NCBI GenBank assembly: GCA_013399305.1
Contig: VXAI01000039.1
Span: 3,599,683 to 3,663,682, forward strand
Length of the DNA: 64,000 bases
Reading direction: 5' to 3'
DNA from: Rostratula benghalensis
Lineage: Eukaryota > Chordata > Aves > Charadriiformes > Rostratulidae
Positions 37,719 through 50,070 of the stretch are shown piece by piece. Below the pieces are notes generated by a model. The model did not search any database. It had not been told where the DNA came from and was given only the letters and a program-made list of their open reading frames with translations. The translations under genes were made by a program, and so were the position numbers. Each line of letters begins with the position of its first letter. The first letter of the stretch is position 1.

Positions 37719-39058
37719 AGAAATAATATTCTTAAACATCTGAAAACTGCAGGAGTTGAAGCTTAATGTATTGGCTTGAGCTGGGTACTACCAAGCTGAG
37801 TTTCAATGCTCCTCTGCCCTACCTTTTCAACCTGGAATGTGTTTCGAAGGGGGAAAAAAGAAAAATCATAGTTTTGCCAGAAAAGAATACTCTCCAAAAA
37901 CGTCTGCCTCTATAGAAGCACAGAGAGGAAAAAACAGATGCTTCCACGGTGATGTCATGCTCTTTTTGAGTACTTGGGTACCACAAAGACCACAGAAGAA
38001 GGGAGGGTGTCTAGGCAGGCTCTCTTATGGCTGAATTACCAGGTTTAGACACTGTTTTTTTCCCAGAAGCACAGAAAAGTGAGCCTTAATTTCTACCTAC
38101 AAAAACTTCCTTGTTTTCATTTTGGTAATATGCTTCTAATCTAAGTTGCCATCCTTCAACTGTGCACGCATGACCTGATCTCTTCTTAAAAGAAAGAAGT
38201 TTGTGTAGTTTCCTCAATCAAGAGAAAACTATTTGCTGTTGTTTACTGTTGCATGAGATGGGATGTTCTTGTTAATCCATTGTGGTGCGGTGTTTTGAGC
38301 ATTATCTGTCTTTAACTGTGCCCAAATACATGTGAAAAGGAGACCGTGTGACCTGAAAAATGAAAAGGTTTAAATCCAGCAGTGACCACCTGTGCTTATT
38401 TGGAAAATGGGAATAATAAATACCAGAAAGGGATTTAATCTGTCCTTTTTTGGGGTGTCAGGCACAATTGAGAAACTCCGGTATCTATAAAGTAAGAGCT
38501 GGAACTTGAGAGAAGGTAAACCTGAATTATTCCTTCTATTAGGCTAAGAGACAATGCACAGGTCATGTAACTGAGCACTAAAGCATGGAGCTTTTACTCT
38601 TTGGGAAAACAGTGTTTGCTGAAAGTCTTTTTCTCCCTTCAGGTATAAATTAACTAAAAGTTAGCTAATGAACTTACGGACCAAAGTTCTGTTCAGGTAG
38701 TATATAAAATAGCTGCATTTAGTAATAATTAATAGTGTGTAAATATCCCCAACTACTACTGAGATATGAAAATCTCTCTATTGTAGCTTAAATATGATTT
38801 CATATGGTCTTATTTCCCTCCAGCTCTCTCCCAGGCTTTCACTTCTATCTCCAGCAGATAGGATCAATATGCATTGTAATACCATCAGATCTGTATTTCT
38901 AATGCACAAACTTAATGGTGACCTGATATGATTACAGCAGTAAGAGATCAGCATGCTTCACAGTTGCACAGTTCATGTCTTCTTGTGATTCATTTTGCCC
39001 TAATCCCTCTAAGTGCCATATGGTATTTGTAGAGAGTTACTGAGTGACTGGAAGGCAA

Positions 39059-39637
39059 CAAGTTGCTAGCAGATCCAGAGAGGTGATTCTGCCACTTTGC
39101 TCTGTTCTGGTGAGACCTCACCTGGAGTACTGTGTGCAGGTCTGGAGCCCTCAGTATAGGAAAGACATGGACTTGATGGAGCGGGTCCAGAGAAGGGCCA
39201 CAAGAATTATCAGCGGGTTGGAGCACCTTTGCTATGAGGACAGGCTGAGGGAGCTGGGGTTGTTCAGCCTAGAGAAGAGGAGGCTCTGGGAAGACCTAAT
39301 AACAGCCTTCCAGTACCTGAAGGGGGCCTACAGAAAGGCTGGGGAGGGTCTGTTTACAAAGGTCTGCAGTGACAAGACAAGAGGCAACGGCTTCCAGCTG
39401 GAGAACAGCAGATTTAGACTGGATGTTAGGAATAGGTTCTTTACTATGAGGGTGGTTGAACAATGGAATGGGTTGTCCGGGGACTTGGTTGAGGCCCCTT
39501 CCCTACAGATATTCAAGGTGAGGCTCAATGAGGCCCTGGGCAACCTGGTCTAGTTGAGGGTGTCTCTGCTGACTGTGGGGAGGTGAGACTAGATGACCCT
39601 AGAGGTCCCTTCTGGCTTGGACCATTCTATGATTCTA
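39059..39637 (+). mobile_element. CR1: CR1 LINE, best-preserved copy, 5'-truncated
   Basis: Runs from agttgctagcagatccagag, within the reverse-transcriptase C-terminal coding region, through the ORF2 stop codon to the 3' UTR (gactagatgaccctagaggt) and the terminal accattctatgattctaag, the canonical CR1 octamer repeat end. It is truncated at its 5' side at about 39,059, as usual for CR1. Low divergence and an uninterrupted frame suggest it is the youngest CR1 in the window. Confidence 0.97.
39062..39553 (+). pseudogene. CR1 ORF2 C-terminal fragment, open but truncated
   Basis: An uninterrupted reading frame of about 163 codons covers the C-terminal tail of the CR1 ORF2 protein, downstream of the reverse-transcriptase catalytic core. 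Family segments seen in order are ASRSREVILPL, VRPHLEYCVQVWSPQ, MERVQRRATRIISGLEHL, DRLRELGLFSLEKRRL, FQYLKGAYRKAGEGL, NSRFRLDVRNRFFTMRV and LNEALGNLV followed by TAG. Endonuclease and catalytic motifs are absent because the copy is 5'-truncated, so it cannot act. The open frame extends about six codons upstream into flanking DNA. Confidence 0.92.
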
Positions 39638-41267
39638 AGTTCAGTTAAACATAAATCCCATTTTTTAATTGATTTAGTTCTCTGGAGCTAAGTGAAGCTT
39701 TATTAGTGGTAGGTATAAATCTCCTTTGTCTTAAGGGTTAATTGTCTAGCAACAGAGACAGTATGAGTGGTATTCAGAGTTTTTTATCTGAGAGGAGTAG
39801 AGAGTCTTAATTATTTTTTAACACCACACTTTTCTGTCACTTTACTGAAATAGCTGCCTTATTTCATTATCTTTATAAACGCAGAGTTTCAGATGAACTG
39901 TTTCACTGACTGATTTGTCTGAACAATCTCTAAAAACCCTACTGGTTCTCTCAACTTTGTCAGTTTATGCAATGATTGTGGCACACCCACAAGGGCAGCT
40001 ATAATTCTCTGGAAACAAGGTCAGGAACATTTCCAACATTTCTTTAAACTGAATTCTAGAAACCTATGAAGAAACATCATGTCCTCACACCAAATGTTTC
40101 AATTTGACAAACTTGATTTCTGAGGCTCTGGAAGCGAATCATCAAAACTTGTGTGGCTGAGGTGTGGAGAGCCTAAATCTGATTCCAGACCAGATGTTTT
40201 TTTCCATATTTTTTTAGTAGACCAGTGACCAACTAAACTTTGGATGTAAACCAGTAATGTAATATGTATGAGACTGAGGATTGAGAAGAACTCCCTCAAA
40301 ACCTTCTATAGAAAGGTGGCTAAATTGATGACATTGAAATAGTGAACAAAATTTACTAAATGGGATTGATCAAGATTTCTACATTCAGCCTGTTTCTGTA
40401 TTGAATCACCACAGGTATATTAGGAAAGAATTTGGGACTGTATATTTTTCTACGCCTTGCCATTTTTGTGAAGCTCTCCTAGACTTGAGGTGCAACCACA
40501 TGTGTTTCTGTATTTTGCTTTGGTTTGGTTTGCTTTTTTCCCTGCTGGCATCACTAATGACTGAGACAAAATTTGTTCTTTAACATCGATTGGTTTTGTG
40601 TTTTAAAATAAATATAGGCTAAGTCTTGCTTTATTACTTCTAATTTGTATCTGTGTATAACATGCTTTTTTTGATTGAGTATGTCATATGGTTGCTGAGG
40701 AAAACCCCAAATCTATGTTTTCAGAGAATAAGGGTCAAATATAGGGTAGACCTAAAGTATTTTTGTTGGGGAGACTGTAGATGAAAGAAGAGTACAGAAT
40801 TAATACCCTTTCTCTCTAGAAAGCTATTAATTTTTTCAAACAGCATGATGCACGCTTTGACTTTCTACGTATGGGTTCTAGTAAAACAGAAAATAAACCC
40901 ACAGTTGTCTTTTACAATAGAAAATTAATCTTTGGGAACTCCCAATGAGACCAAGAACTTAGTGTTGCTTCCTTGGAAAGAGCTAAATAGATAATTCTGT
41001 GAATTAATCTTTTATGAATATATTTGTAAAAACCTGGTTTGGTTTAGGTGGATGTAGAAACATGAGTACCCTCTAGTAAACTGGGCTTGATTTCTTTTTT
41101 TTATTATTATTATTTTTCCCCTCTTTATTTCTTTAAGTAGTGTATTTTGTAGGACTGTGTAAAGAAACCTATGACAAACAATTTCAGATAGAAGGAATTT
41201 GGAATTCAGTAACTAATGGCTCCCAGAGTAACACACAACTTTCTATGCTAATCTCATTTCAATGCAG

Positions 41268-41800
41268 TAAAACGCATGAGGGACACCAAGTTTGTCTGTA
41301 ACTGTTGCAACCATTTCACGGATGGGATGGCTCACAAACCATTGTGTCATGCAAACCATGATACCAGCTGGCACCTGCAGAGAATGACATTGACACTTGA
41401 GTAGGGACAGGTAGAAACACTTTATTACATTCTGCAGTCATGCACAAATACCACTCTATGCATGAAATATTAAAAAGCTAAAACTCTTCCCAGTCCAAGT
41501 CCCACTCTCCATTAATACAGCTGTGTGCTTTTACAAGTCAGTCTTTAGTGCTTTGATTGGTTGTATTCTTAAAAGGCAAACACTACTCCCTTTGGAGGCA
41601 GTTTCATAATCAATGGACTTCATTACAGGCAATGTTTTCTCCTTACTTTCTTTGTTTTATTAACCCTAGATGACTCTTGCAATCTCTCAGGAATCTGATC
41701 CTTGTCTTTGGATCACTCCTGACCCTCCCCCTCCCCTTACCGTTCAAACTTTGAAGATACTACACAATGAGCCCTAGCAAAAACTTTCAGGAATTAACTT
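41268..41800 (-). mobile_element. Possible degraded LTR-like sequence
   Basis: A segment with a richer composition than its flanks. On the minus strand it has AATAAA at about 41,427-41,422, followed within ~20 bp by gtgtttctacctgtcc, as in an LTR R region. Upstream on that strand there is a GGGGAGGGGGAGGGTCAG-type G-rich stretch and a reversed attggt motif near 41,560. No second copy exists in the window and no clear TG...CA ends were found, so this is weak. The same start carries, on the plus strand, an acceptor-like cag at 41,267 followed by 44 open codons containing MRDTKFVCNCCNHFTDGM. Confidence 0.25.
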
Positions 41801-42437
41801 CTCTTTGCACTGTTAAGCAGAGTGCACTTAATTCTTCATCTGATAGACCTGCCAGAAGTTTTTTCTTCAATGGCTTTACTTCCTAATTCCTCTTACCACC
41901 TGGTCCCATTAGGAACAAAAATAGAACTAATTTTATTTCAAATGTTTGGAAATTAGAATGGGGAACAGGACTAGGTTTGGAGAATTCAATAAACTTACAG
42001 CTGTGAAAAATGCTAGACTTCCAATCACATTCCCAACCAGCACTTAAAAAACTCTATGCAATGAGAGGGATATATGGGTTAAACTGATGCAATATTATGG
42101 AATACTAATTAACCTGTCTTTCTTCTATATTGTTTATTTGCATGGATTGATGGAATGAGTCCTTTTACAAGGACAAGATTAACAGGTGATCCCATATCAG
42201 TGTGAAGTTAGATACTTTCATTTTTTCCTCAAGAGTGCAGTAAACAGAGTACAGTATGTAAGGATTAGCTCAACCTGATATGTCTCCCTTTATGAAAGGT
42301 GCTTCAAAGGAAAATCCTGATGTAGTTTGACACAAAAATGCTGTCAGGAAGAAGTGCATTAAGCATTTTCTTTTCAATTAGGATGTATTTATTACTTACA
42401 TGGGCCAAAATATTTGCAGAAACATGTTGAAACTCTC

Positions 42438-42453
42438 TTTTTTTTTTTTTTTT
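42438..42453. repeat. Poly(T) tract, 16 T
   Basis: Homopolymer run; no retrocopy body is adjacent. Confidence 0.9.
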
Positions 42454-42720
42454 AACTTGCCTTAAAATCATATCTCCGTGTAATCTTATTCATGCATTCC
42501 TTTCTTTAGTAGTATTTTTCAGTTCATTTAAATTGAAAGCTATTATATGTTTTCTGATAGTGGGAAAGAGGTCTGTGGTAGTGTACAGCTAAAAAACCCT
42601 AAACTGAAATGTTTGAATGTTCCCCAAGGTGGCACAAATTACTAATGTCTTTTTATTTACAAATAGAATGTAAAGATTAAACCCTGTGAGAGATGAGAGA
42701 ATAAGAAAATTAAAAAGCAG

Positions 42721-42845
42721 ATTTATTTCATTTTAATTGCTTCTGATCGGGTCAGCAAATGGCACAAGCTATTAACTGACTGGCGGAGTAGGACAAAACC
42801 AGTGAATCAACCTGGACAATTATTGATGGTGTCTGAAACATTGTA
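42721..42845. other. Candidate conserved non-coding element
   Basis: High-complexity block with retained CpGs (gatcgg, ggcgga) and several homeodomain-like cores (ttttaattgc, gctattaac, caattattgatgg). No frame is convincingly coding. Conservation is guessed from texture only. Confidence 0.25.
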
Positions 42846-44350
42846 TAGTTAGCGCAGACCTATTGTGATATCGCTCCAGAAGAGGACAAGCAGTTGTCTT
42901 GCTCAGCTCAAACAGGACCAAACCCTGTAAACTCTGTACTTTGAAAGCAGTTTTTACAGTTTTGAGATAATGTAAATAGTTATTGTGACTCCTGTAACTG
43001 TTTATATGGTTGCAAAAGCAAAATTTAATACTATGGGGGAATTAAACACTGTGCTATTTCCATATCCTGAAGTACTGGTATCCCTAGGCCTGAAAGCATG
43101 AACAGCACAGGATTTTGCCTGCACTATGTAGTGCCCCCAGGTTATGAATATTTAGTTAGTACCACACCTTCTTCATACTTTACTGCTTTCTCAATGGAAA
43201 AGATAAAATTCTATGAGTGTAATTATAGTACTGTGATAAGAAGGAAAGTACTATGGCTACCAAGTTCCTACTGTACAATAAGCTCCCAAATTTCTTACTT
43301 AGAAATATACATAAGCCTCATCGTGCTCAGCTATTTGTTTACTATTTCATTGGGTAGGAAAATGAAACAGTTAAAATATGAACTTGAAGTGGGATTTCAT
43401 ACTTAGGCCATTATTCCAAAAAGTCTCTGGTAATTTTCCTTGAAAGACCAATCTGCCCCTCAGTGACTGAAACAAAACAAAAGTCAGTCAAGATCCTGTA
43501 GTAAACTGTGTGCATTAATCCTGTTTGTAAGCTTGTATAAAATATAACTCAGTATGTGTACTCCTATGAAATACATGATTAATTGTGTGGAAAGCCTTTA
43601 CCCTGAAATTTGAACATTGCTGCATGATGCAGGAAAAAGCATTTTATCTCACTGTGGGCTAATGATTTATTTAGAGCTTAGTGAAACATTTGTTTGAGGA
43701 TAGCAAATGACCACAGCTCATGCAACACTGGGTTATTAGCATTTCTGAGGAGATGGAAACAGTGTATATTCCAAAGAAGAATTGAAACTATTTTGTGAAT
43801 AAATAAATGGTATGAATTTTAGGTATCCCTTTTTTCTAATGGAGCACCATGGGAGAAATTGGGCTTTTGAAAAGGAGACAAAAACAAAAGAAGTGGGGAC
43901 TTTGGAAGGAAGAACTATTCATGCTCAAACTTGGATATTCTGCTCGCTGGTAGAAAACTCGGAGGCGAAGATTTTATATTTTAGGGAAATAAGTTACATG
44001 ATTGAAAAAGCATCATAGCAGCTTTACAACTCAGTACCACTATGTGAAAGAAGTTTCTGGAATATGATCTAAAAATCTTAGCATAATTTTATTTTATTTT
44101 ATTTTTAATACTGTTGGTTTACCTGCCTTTGTAATACACTGTGTATGTTTAAGATCGCTAATGAGTAGTTTATTCTTTACCCAAGCCTTTTATGCGAGGT
44201 GTTTTCAGAGTAAGTGTAGCATGCACAATTCTGTTCTACTAGGTGAGATAATAATAAAAAAATCAAGGATAGTTGGATAACTTTTTATAAAGACCTGAGA
44301 AAATTAATGTTATTCAGAAGAGACTCCTTTGTGAAGCTGAATTTACAGCC

Positions 44351-45360
44351 GTAGTGCATTGACCCTGGCTGGACACCAAGTACCCACTAAAGCTGCTCCC
44401 TCTCTTCCCTCCTCAGCTGGGCAGGGAAGAGAAAATGTAATGAGAAGCTCATGGGTCAAGATAAAGATAGGGCGATCACTCACCAATTACCATATGGGCA
44501 AAGCAAGCTCAACATGAAGAAATTAATTTATTGCTAATTAAAATCAGGGTACAGTAATGAGAAGCGAAACCAAATCTTAAAATACTTTCCTCCCACTCTT
44601 CCCTTCTTCCTGGGCTCAACTTCACTCCTGATTTCTCCTCCTCCTCCCCTTGAGCAGCTCAGGTGGACAGGCAATAGGGGTTGTGGCCAGTTTGTCACAC
44701 CTTGTCTCTGCTACTTGATCTCCCTCATGGGGCAGACTCCTCATGCTCTTCCCCTGCCCCAGCATGGTGTTCCTCCCATGGGAGACAGTCCTCCACAAAG
44801 TACTCCAGCATGGTTCCCTCCTGAGGGGTGCAGTCCTTCTGGAACAGACTGTTCCAGCATGGGTCCACCACAGGGTCACAAGTCCTGCCAGCAAACCTTC
44901 TCCATTGGGTCATAGCCTCCTTTGCACTTCTGCCTGCTCTGGTGCAGGGCCTTCCATGGGCTGCAGGTGGGTATCTGCTCCAGCATTACCCTCCATGGGC
45001 TGCAGGGGGGGACAGCCTGCCTCACCACCGGCTGCCGTGGAATCTCTGCTCCAGCACCTGGAGCACCTCCTCCTCCTTCTTTTTCAATGACCTTAGTGTC
45101 TGCAGAGCTGTTTCTCTCACACATTCTCACTCCTGTCTGGCTGCTGTTGTGCAGGGCTGGATTTTTTCCTACTCCTGTCTTAACTATGTTCTCGTAGAGA
45201 TGCTGACACTGTCACTGATGGGCTCAGTCTTGGCCAGCAATGGGGCCATCTTGGAACCAGCTGGCATTGGCTTTATTTACAGCTGGAAAGCTTCTAGCAG
45301 CTTCTCACAGAAGCCACCCCTGTAGCCCTCCTGCTAACAAAACCTTGCCACACCAACCTA
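44351..45360 (-). mobile_element. Solo LTR of an avian endogenous retrovirus (copy 2)
   Basis: Same family and orientation as 9,971-11,003. Shared landmarks on the plus strand are gaccctggctggacacca near the start, aattaatttattgctaatt, the repeated tccagcatgggt cores, ccttggtgtctgcagag-type sequence, gatgggctcagtcttggcca and cttctagcagcttctcacag near the end. The minus-strand start reads TAGG rather than TGGG, so one terminal base has mutated. The internal degenerate repeats differ in number and order from copy 1, showing that the repeat block is unstable. No internal retroviral genes flank it and no clean target-site duplication was found. Long frames across it are not genes. Confidence 0.8.
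44527..44532 (-). promoter_or_regulatory. Poly(A) signal AATAAA in LTR copy 2
   Basis: Plus strand tttatt within aattaatttattgc, at the position equivalent to the signal in copy 1. Confidence 0.6.
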
Positions 45361-46514
45361 ATATAACAGGTATGGATGTTCATAAAAACATCCATATATG
45401 TGACATTTGTGGTAACAAGAAATATACTTAGTATAAAACAAGCCAATGGGGAGAGCAGCAAGATGCTTTTCACATCTTATTTGTAAAAAACTAGGAAAGA
45501 TTTCATGGAAAGGAGTTTGTTATTTTTCAACTGCAGTTTGATACTAGAAATGAGAAATACTGCTTTAGCCAAACTATTCTTTTTTCTAAACTCTTCCCTT
45601 ACAGCTAATCCATAAATGTGAGTTCCAGAAGGGACATTTATGATTTATTTCTTCTTGGCACAGACACTGGATTGTCACACGGGCCTCCCAGAGACTGCAG
45701 CTGATCACTTCTCTAAGGTTCATACCACTTCTATGTTGCATTTATTAAGGTCCAAAGGGAGTAAGTACTCAACTGCAAGATGCTTCTATAGTAACTTTAG
45801 TACTATCTAGTATCTATAGTATCTTTGTAGCCCACCAATATAATTGGATACTTCATCTTTCAAAGTGAGATAATATATATCCTAGTTTTAATGTTATAAT
45901 GTTATAGCACTTCTGATTGTTCTGCTTATCAGTAGCTTGTTCTATTCCAATTCAGAGAGGAAGATAAAAAAAAAAAAAAACAAAACACAACAACTTTCGA
46001 ACACCCAGGTTTGCAGTCCTGTCATAATCAATACATCTTGTTTTGAAGATTATTTAATTGTCTTCATCACTAGTGACATTAGAAATGAAAAAGGTGTTCT
46101 GGGAAAGCTGATGAATGAGTCATAATTAGAGAAGTTTATTAGTTTGGGATTTTGGGGGGGTTCTATGTGCCTTATGTTAAACTGATTTTATGTTTCTCTA
46201 ATCACACAAAATATTTTTTGTTTGAACTCTCATATATTAAGTATTCGTACTGCCAGGATATCATATTAATATCACTATGCAGTCTGAATCACTGGTAAAT
46301 TATCTGACTTAATATTCAAACTATGTATTATAAAAGAACAAAGTGTGCCTACATGTTGGAATTTTACACACCTATGTCTCATCTCATCTCTTTCCGCTCA
46401 CTGTTTCTGTGTAATCTTAATATATAACTCCTCTCACAGCATCACATTCTATGTGCACACTGTATGTTTTCTTAGGGAAATATCTGAAAATAATTCTACA
46501 ATTGCAAGCTGAGA

Positions 46515-46939
46515 ATGCTCCATCCACCCTCTGCCTTCTCTGTGTGTGCGTTACATTCCAATTTTCCTTTGATTGCCACAGTGATCCCTGTTGTCTCTAC
46601 AAGCAATGCATTGATTTCTCTCTTTAGATCAATTATTGCACCACTTGGGGAGGCTATGAGTCTGTCTGTGCAACTACTAGGAGTTGAGACTTCAAGATTT
46701 GTATGAATATAAGACAAAAGAAGGTGTATTTCGATGAGAGGGCAGAGCAGCAGGAGCTGCTAGAATGGTTAAAAAGGAGTGAGTTATGTGCTCCTCCCAG
46801 TGCTAGCTGCAAGAGGCAAGCCAATAAAAAGCTGAGCCCTGGCTCTGGACACAGAAGACATGCACCTGACAGGAATTTCTGCCAGCAGCACAATTTGGTT
46901 TTCCTATATAGTCAGGAAGTTCAAGCAGCTGCATTATGA
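46515..46939 (+). other. GC-richer block with successive open frames
   Basis: Two overlapping plus-strand frames (46,515-46,706 and 46,703-46,939) have protein-like products (SIIAPLGEAMSLSVQLLG; DERAEQQELLEWLKRSELC). A strong acceptor-like ttgatttctctctttag ends at 46,628. Within the block, gccaataaaaagctgagccc combines a CCAAT-like and a TATA-like string, so it could equally be a promoter or first exon. The opposite strand is also open over 46,654-46,893, which reduces confidence in coding. No family is recognised. Confidence 0.2.
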
Positions 46940-47929
46940 TTACCTTTGAGCACACACGCTGTAAGGTAGCAGCTACTGTTGGTTCTTTTCTTTCAGGTTT
47001 ATCCAAGAAGGAAAAGTCAGTACTAGGGCCTCTGTGTAGCCAAACTGTAGATTTGTCATGACTTATGGTACATTTTCTGCTTTAAAGAAAAATACTAAAC
47101 CACAGAGCAGTGCACATACTTTGAAAAATACCTGCATAATCAGGTTAGTACTCCCTAGAGAATCTTTTCTAAGCCTATACAGTGCAGTATCTAGTCTTGA
47201 TTCCCATTTTTCCAGATTTATAGTGGGTGGTTTTGTTTCATTTTTACAATCAAGAAACTATCTTGGCTAGTGGCTGATTCAGCCGCCAGCCCACTCTGCC
47301 CTGATAGGTACAAACGCAGAGCTATGGAACTTTATAGATTCCTCTGCATCAGAGGAGTTCTTACTATGCCAAGTTGTGTAAGAGATTATTTTTATGTGTG
47401 AAGTATTAAAAGATAGATATATATATAGTTCTATCATTGTTTCTTCTCTTCGTTAATGATTTTATCTGGTTGTATCAAGGATTTGAAAAATCTGGATCTG
47501 GAAAATATTGAATGCTGTCTACTGTTTAGCTTTGAAAAGATTCCTTCTCAGGAGAATACCTTAGAATGTCTGCACAGCCTATAAAACCTACATAAAATAA
47601 TAAATTTTCTTTGGCAATCTTTTATTTTAACTGAAGGAAAGTAAAATAAAGATAATTTAAATTAAAAAAAGAAAAAGGAAAATGGTGGTCTGATGGGGTT
47701 TAATGGAGAAAGCAGACTATAGAGCTTGCTTTGGGTATGCTATAATAGATTTCTGACTGTTCCTAAACCGTTGACTACTTGTGGTCCTTTTGAGAAATTT
47801 TTGCCTTGTTCCAGATTGGATATTGCATATTCATAGGACTATTTTAAAAAGCGGAGCCGACTTAAAAATTCTTGCCTGGAAAAAATGGTCATAATTGGTT
47901 CCTTTCTCCCTCAGCTGCTTACATGCTTT

Positions 47930-47948
47930 CCCCCCCCCCCCCTTTTTT
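47930..47948 (+). repeat. C13T6 homopolymer run
   Basis: Thirteen C followed by six T; a slippage-prone pyrimidine tract. Confidence 0.9.
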
Positions 47949-50017
47949 AACACTTTGATGGCTATGCTGCCAAGAGTATGCACATTAGTAAGATGACTTT
48001 AAAACAGTGTCTAATGCAATTAGTTTTCTTATCAAATCAGCTCTTTAAGCACAGTACAGAACTGCAAGTTTGATTAAAAGCTTAGTTTAAATGCATTAAG
48101 TCACTGGGAAGAAATGTTTTCATTCGTTTGTATTGAAACAAAGCAGCTAGGTTTAGCATCTTCCCTTGTTATTACACCACCACAGAAAGTAGACCTTACA
48201 GTGTCAGGAGAAACAGGGAAAAACTTCTGTTTTTCTTATTTCTTAGGTAGAAGCGAATCAGCAGAAAGAAAAGGTTTGTGGTAGAAGACGATGTAGCTGT
48301 GCTGCCCTGTTGCTGGTAAAGAACCAAGGAGCACAGAGGTAATGGCCATGAAAAATGTTTTCTGCTTTTTAAATTGGCTTAAAACTAGGGTTATCAAGAG
48401 GAGATATTGTACCATAATTGTTCATCTTCACTCATCATTGGAAAAGATAAACCTTTTGCCTGGAGGAGATCTGACCAACTGGGTTGTTCAGTTCAAGGAA
48501 ACCTGGAAAAGGCTTAGAGACAAGCTGTTCCAAGAAACCCAACTAAAAAGCTCCCCTTGCTTCTTGGAGGGAAGGAAAATATTTTTGTCGTGAAAAAAAA
48601 ATTAAGCTTGAAAGTTTTGGATTCCAATTTAGCAGAAACATGGAAGTAGCTCAAATTTTATATTCATGTATAAACATTCCCATTTTGTTGCAATTATATT
48701 CTTTCTATATGAATAATTTTGTGTAAAATGATGATGTGAGACTCCACTATTCAACCTCATGTGTGCAGAATTGTGTCAACAGGATCTGGCAAATAGTTGG
48801 ATATATGCAAGTATACGTTCTAGCTATTGATCTTTGCTTACTTTGGCCTGATAACTCTAAGCTGATAAAAGTGACAGCTCTGCTGGCAGTATGGGTAAGT
48901 ACTGCACTGAAATCCATAGAGCCGTACTGCTGTGGATTAAATAAGGGTCACATTCCATAGGAATAATGCTTGCAATACTAACCTGGTAGGTCATCCTTCA
49001 TCACGAAGGTACTGGAGCATATTTTGTAGGCAGTGAAAATAATTGCTCTGTAAGGTTTTATGGGGATGCAGGATTTTTCTGCGTGAAGTAGCCTGTGCAG
49101 GATCAAGGTCATATATACAAAAGTCTATATTAATGTCAGGTCTTTTGTGCATCAGGCACTCAGTATTAAGAGATGCAAAATTAAGGTCGGGGGAGGGAAA
49201 CCGGAACAAGATTTTACAACTACATTTGTATATAAAAAGATATTGTGCACAGTTACATAAGAATGTAGTACCAGAGGGAGGCTTAAGGCCATGCATCTGG
49301 TGAAAGAAGTATCATTTTTCTTTGTGTATTCCCAAGGCTTTCCTGTTTCCATGTCTCTGAACATAACAGTATATATTAAGACTGTTTGTATGTCAAAAAA
49401 TATTTTCTTTTTTTTTAACTTGGAAAATCCATTCTCTGCAGTGAGAATCTAGGTCTATATGGAACTGGGAATTGAGCCTAAGCTGGTAGTACCTTAAGTA
49501 CCAGACTATATGCATTCTTATTTAACAGTCTCTTTGAGGAGTCTCCAGACAGCTTTGATATGCCTGTCTATGAGGAATATCCCCAGTAAGGCATGCAGAA
49601 GTACATATTATTTGCAAATCTTGTCCAAACCTTCACAGCTGCAGCCTGAAAGGGGGTTCAAGGTAGCCTGAGTGGTGGGGCACTAGCAGTACCTTTTCAG
49701 CTCCTCTGTGGTTAGATGGCATCTTGGAGGGGCACTGGCCTTCCTGAGGACTTATGATGGTTGCATGGTGGAATCAGATTCTATGAGGCAGGAGTGGTGC
49801 CTAGTATCTGGTAAGGACCTGATCCTTGATATCTGTTTAAGAATAGTGTTGGTGGCAAGGAAAACTCTCTGTGCAGTCTGATACAGATCAAGTGATAAAA
49901 TTTATTGAAAGTTCCTGACAGATGTGTTAGGGTATATTCAAGGTATGATTCAATTCTATTGGAAAATGTTAAAGTATCTTGTCATGACATGGATCAATTT
50001 GTTTCCTTCTCCTTCAG

Positions 50018-50070
50018 AAGTTTTGAATTATTCATGTTACTGCAGTCTGGATATCCACTGATATTACCTG
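50018..50070 (+). other. Exon-like segment (53 nt) with strong splice sites
   Basis: Acceptor-like tttgtttccttctccttcag ends at 50,017, and the donor-like acctg|gtaagc begins at 50,071; both are near consensus. Only one frame is open throughout. It enters after one base, encodes SFELFMLLQSGYPLILP and leaves one base over. The next strong acceptor downstream (51,817) is followed by a long open frame that accepts exactly this phase. I recognise no family. The composition is rather hydrophobic. Confidence 0.3.

Larger units (their letters stand above)
33313..39058. other. Unique non-coding DNA
   Basis: AT-rich with small TA runs just after the CR1 and one long G/T tract. A frame of 124 codons at 35,406-35,780 (+) contains two strong acceptor-like tracts (ending about 35,455 and 35,623) but no good donor. 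I do not recognise its product. No RNA gene or mobile element is seen. Confidence 0.55.
39638..44350. other. Unique non-coding DNA, one possible old LTR
   Basis: AT-rich. A 102-codon frame at 43,098-43,406 (+) has no splice context and no recognised product. A possible degraded LTR at 41.3-41.8 kb, a poly-T run at 42,438-42,453 and a conserved-looking block near 42.8 kb are listed separately. Confidence 0.55.

Noticed and set aside
38341..38440. MIR-like wording (gtgtgacct, ggaaaatgggaataataa)
   Set aside because: Only short pieces match and the order is broken; not enough for an ancient SINE call.
44828..45325. 165-codon open frame, among the longest in the window, and overlapping frames on both strands
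   Set aside because: It lies wholly inside LTR copy 2, in the degenerate repeat block. Copy 1 shows similar unrelated frames (10,350-10,806). It is a product of repeat composition, not a gene.
48247..48273. 27-nt segment (VEANQQKEK) after a strong acceptor
   Set aside because: The donor aag|gtttgt is mediocre, and the frame simply continues open past it to a stop. Nothing supports an exon.
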